Origin: Cavia porcellus
Lineage: Eukaryota; Chordata; Mammalia; Rodentia; Caviidae
Direction: 5' to 3'
Assembly (NCBI RefSeq): GCF_034190915.1
Contig: NW_026947499.1
Span: 4,773,950 to 4,837,949, forward strand
Length of the DNA stretch: 64,000 nt
Shown here: in pieces, positions 62,036 through 64,000 of the stretch
How the letters are laid out: every line of letters begins with the position of its first letter
How positions within the stretch are numbered: position 1 is the first letter of the stretch
Made by a program: the position numbers and the translations under genes
Notes under the pieces: model-generated
What the model was told of the DNA's origin: nothing
What the model saw: only the letters and a program-made list of their open reading frames with translations
Database searches by the model: none

Positions 62036-62214
62036 CTTTTAATATGTTACTCACCACGTGAGGCCCAAGGAATCCGCCACTTACGCGTGAGCCTGAGGGG
62101 AGTCTAAAAGCCCTGTAGGTGTGCACCACCCAGAGCCCAGGCTTATCCCCAACTCACCTGTCTCGCAGCTCTGTACTGGAGCGTTGTCCGCTGTCACGTC
62201 TCGGGGGTGATCAG
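62036..62214 (-). other. proviral leader (putative packaging region)
   Basis: About 179 nt between the primer site and the gag start codon. By position this is where splice donor and packaging signals would lie. None can be identified with confidence. Confidence 0.6.
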
Positions 62215-62232
62215 TCCCCGTGCGGGCCACCA
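62215..62232 (-). other. primer-binding site, tRNA-Ile type
   Basis: Minus strand TGGTGGCCCGCACGGGGA, two bases after the 5' LTR. Its complement ends GGGCCACCA and matches the 3' end of tRNA-Ile(AAT) at all but one of 18 positions, as I recall that tRNA. Mouse IAP elements instead use tRNA-Phe. Confidence 0.75.
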
Positions 62233-62234
62233 AA

Positions 62235-62656
62235 TGTCGATGTCGCTCCTGGCCGGCAGGAAGGACACACGACAAAGTCTGGCAGTGGACAACCTTTTCT
62301 TTTATTTTCCTTCTCCGTACAGCCTGCCCTGGGATCGCTCCCAGCCGAAGCCTCCTTTGGTCCGCTCCCCGCGGCTCCTTCTGGGCTTCCACTTCCGGGC
62401 TTCTTCTTCCCCCCCAGGGGTGGCACCAGTATATATATGGATACAGTGTCCAATCATGTTAAAGTAAGCAAGGCAAGCTGATTGGCTAACATCATCAGTT
62501 GCCAGGCAGACTATATTGTTGAGCGGGTTGCTTACGCGGTAAGCAGGAAACTAACGTGCTCGATGGGAGGGGTAATCTACCTCAGGCTTTACTCTTTACT
62601 ACAGGCCTCACGTCCGCCAAGTGAGGCGACCGGGCTCGGGGCTGCGGCTCCCAACA
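62235..62656 (-). repeat. 5' LTR (proviral promoter)
   Basis: 422 bp. Minus-strand order: TGTTGGGAGCC start, CCAAT-type boxes (ATTGG on the plus strand at 62481-62485; CCAAT on the plus strand at 62450-62454), TATA-like run (complement of 62430-62438), AATAAA (complement of 62301-62306) and CGACATCGACA end. The TATA element should place transcription start roughly 30 bp downstream, giving U3, R and U5 in the usual order. Confidence 0.97.
62430..62438 (-). promoter_or_regulatory. TATA element of the 5' LTR
   Basis: An ATATATATA run downstream of two CCAAT-type boxes, at the spacing expected for a retroviral U3 promoter. Confidence 0.65.
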
Positions 62657-62662
62657 GCTCTC
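62657..62662. repeat. target site duplication, right copy
   Basis: GCTCTC, identical to 59844-59849. Confidence 0.9.
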
Positions 62663-63620
62663 CACTAGAATCTCTTCCACTGCTGCACAGTGTCCAGCAG
62701 TGGCTCGGCCCTGGGTTGGGTCAGCAGGATAGAAAAGTCTCTTCCCAGAGGCTCAACTCCACTTGCAGGAAACTCAGGGAACCCAGTGTTTGACTACTAC
62801 TCAAGAGGGCAGGTGCCAAGTTCTCTGTGTCTTTCCCATCCATAGAAATGAAGTCTCTAACCTTTGCAGGAAGAGGTGTATGGAGAACAAACACAAACAA
62901 AATCCATCACACCAAAAGCTCCTGAGGTTCTGAAACCTTTTCTGGGACATATGCAACTCCCAAGACATTGATAACAGGACTTGGACAGAAAGCAATGTCT
63001 ATGCATTTACTGGAGACATAGACTGACAAGTGGAAGCCTGGGAACACATTCTCAAGTTACTGAAAGCAGGCAAGAAAAACCACAAACTCATACTAAGTGT
63101 GGCCATTTTTCTGTTACATTTTCCCTAACATATCTTCTCAAATGTCCATTACAAGAAACCTTACATGCATCCTATTTTATTTGCATACTAATTTAAAGGG
63201 TGCATTAAAGTTGACACTATGTCCCTAAAAATAGTACTTTATCACAACCACAATGAGAATTCTTAAAAATAGGCCTGGACATTTGGGCTTTGGGAGATTA
63301 ATGCCTGGACAGGTGAAGGGCTCCAGGATGCACTGCAGCACGTCTGTGACTGTGTTTTTTCTCTCTAACTGTAATTCTGCCACAGAGAAAGGAGAATGTA
63401 ACATCTTCATGGTGATGCTTCGATTTGACTCTGGGAAGCCCTAAAATGCAATTTCTAGCAGGTTAAATAAGACAACGCAATCCTCCTTCTGAAAATCACA
63501 TCATTTTTGTGCCCACAATGAACTCTCCAACAGGATGACGCTGAGGGCTTTGGTGTGGACAAGGAGGCAATAAGGATGAGCTCACCTCAGGAGACACAAA
63601 GTAGCATCCGCTCAGTGCAG
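62663..63620. other. unassigned right flank of the retrovirus
   Basis: Nothing recognised. Confidence 0.5.
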
Positions 63621-63624
63621 GACT

Positions 63625-63725
63625 ACAGAACTATAAGGTGCCCACAGGTTCATTTACAGGTGAAGACACTGAGGCAGGGGTGGTGCCTGACTCAGCAACA
63701 CATGACACTTAGGGGTGGGGGCAGC
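63625..63725 (+). repeat. MIR SINE remnant
   Basis: 'catttacaggtgaagacact' then 'gaggcaggggtggtgcctga' and 'ctcagcaacacatgacactt' resemble the MIR core. Confidence 0.55.
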
Positions 63726-64000
63726 ACTGGCCTTGACTGCTGGCCCTGTACCTCACCCTAGGGAATGGGTCACCAGGCATCTGCACCATGCCCTTCGTTT
63801 ACCCCAACTATTACCTGCAGATCAGGTTTCATGGTCCCAGGCTTCACTGCCAACCTCTTCTTCCCCCTCACCCTCCCTTTCTAAACCTTCTCTAGTTCTT
63901 GCTCCTAAATCCTACAAGGCTGTGTCAGTTTCTCTCTGCGTCCACTCATCTCATCTCCACCTCAAGTCTAACTCTTTCCCATAAGTGCTACTAAAATGAT
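63726..64000. other. unassigned non-coding sequence
   Basis: Nothing recognised up to the window edge. Confidence 0.5.

Larger units (their letters stand above)
59850..62656 (-). mobile_element. recent, internally deleted IAP-like (class II) endogenous retrovirus
   Basis: A complete provirus outline of 2807 bp in minus orientation. Order from the 5' end: LTR 62656-62235, primer site 62232-62215, leader, gag fragment 62035-61163, SINE, integrase remnant 60959-60768, polypurine tract 60285-60272, LTR 60271-59850. GCTCTC flanks both sides. The LTRs differ only at 60005/62390 and 60053/62438 (2 of 422). The LTR opening TGTTGGGAGCC, the betaretrovirus-like capsid and integrase fragments and the 6-bp duplication place it with IAP-like class II elements. 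There is no env. Most of gag, and all of protease and reverse transcriptase, are deleted, so it is defective. GC and CpG content are far above the flanks, in keeping with a young arrival. Confidence 0.95.

Noticed and set aside
1..64000. CRISPR arrays, bacterial operons, tRNA, rRNA or snRNA genes
   Set aside because: No regularly spaced direct repeats with unique spacers, no prokaryotic gene packing, and none of the conserved RNA gene blocks were seen. tRNA-like boxes occur only inside SINEs.

Overview
This is mammalian nuclear DNA that looks almost entirely non-coding. It has no compact ORF array, no operon-like spacing and only short chance ORFs. It is rich in interspersed repeats, microsatellites and AT-rich unique sequence. 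The repeats point to a rodent, most likely a squirrel-type (sciuromorph) one: tRNA-derived ID-type SINEs, including an arm ending GATCCCTGGTACCAATT followed by an A tail, a B1-like SINE joined to a degraded ID-like tail, and an endogenous retrovirus whose LTR opens TGTTGGGAGCC as rodent IAP elements do. The species call is inference from memory of repeat families. I recognised no intact protein-coding host gene and no tRNA, rRNA or snRNA gene.

The best-supported feature is a complete but deleted endogenous retrovirus (ERV) on the minus strand at 59850-62656. It has two 422-bp LTRs that differ at two positions, a perfect 6-bp target duplication (GCTCTC), a primer-binding site that fits tRNA-Ile, a polypurine tract touching the 3' LTR, a 290-codon gag fragment and a 63-codon remnant of the integrase C-terminus. 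The rest of gag, protease, reverse transcriptase and most of integrase are missing. An ID-type SINE with a 9-bp duplication sits between the gag and integrase remnants. The LTR identity implies a recent insertion.

Region by region: 1-5.5 kb holds an L2 remnant, a B1-ID SINE, a probable old LTR with a 157-bp internal duplication, and a CpG-enriched stretch with an NRF1-type palindrome. From 7.6 to 9.5 kb there is a 500-bp CAY-rich tract, an old repeat and a (TA)n tract. From 10 to 20 kb there are L1 fragments, an LTR-like repeat, an unusual GC-rich, A-tailed composite element and a B1. The 20-27 kb stretch is mostly unassigned. Between 28 and 41 kb lie three copies of an L1 3' UTR built from ~140-155-bp tandem units, one of them still attached to L1 ORF2-end sequence. 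From 42 to 49 kb there are LTR-like repeats and a CCTGCC minisatellite. From 51 to 58 kb there are MIRs, two hAT-type DNA transposon remnants, a CT-rich tract and a possible decayed retrocopy on the minus strand. The ERV and plain flank close the window.

No genes here work together as a host system. The only functional ensemble is the retroviral cis set (promoter, primer site, leader, polypurine tract, poly(A) signal) around broken coding sequence, which could move only with proteins supplied in trans.
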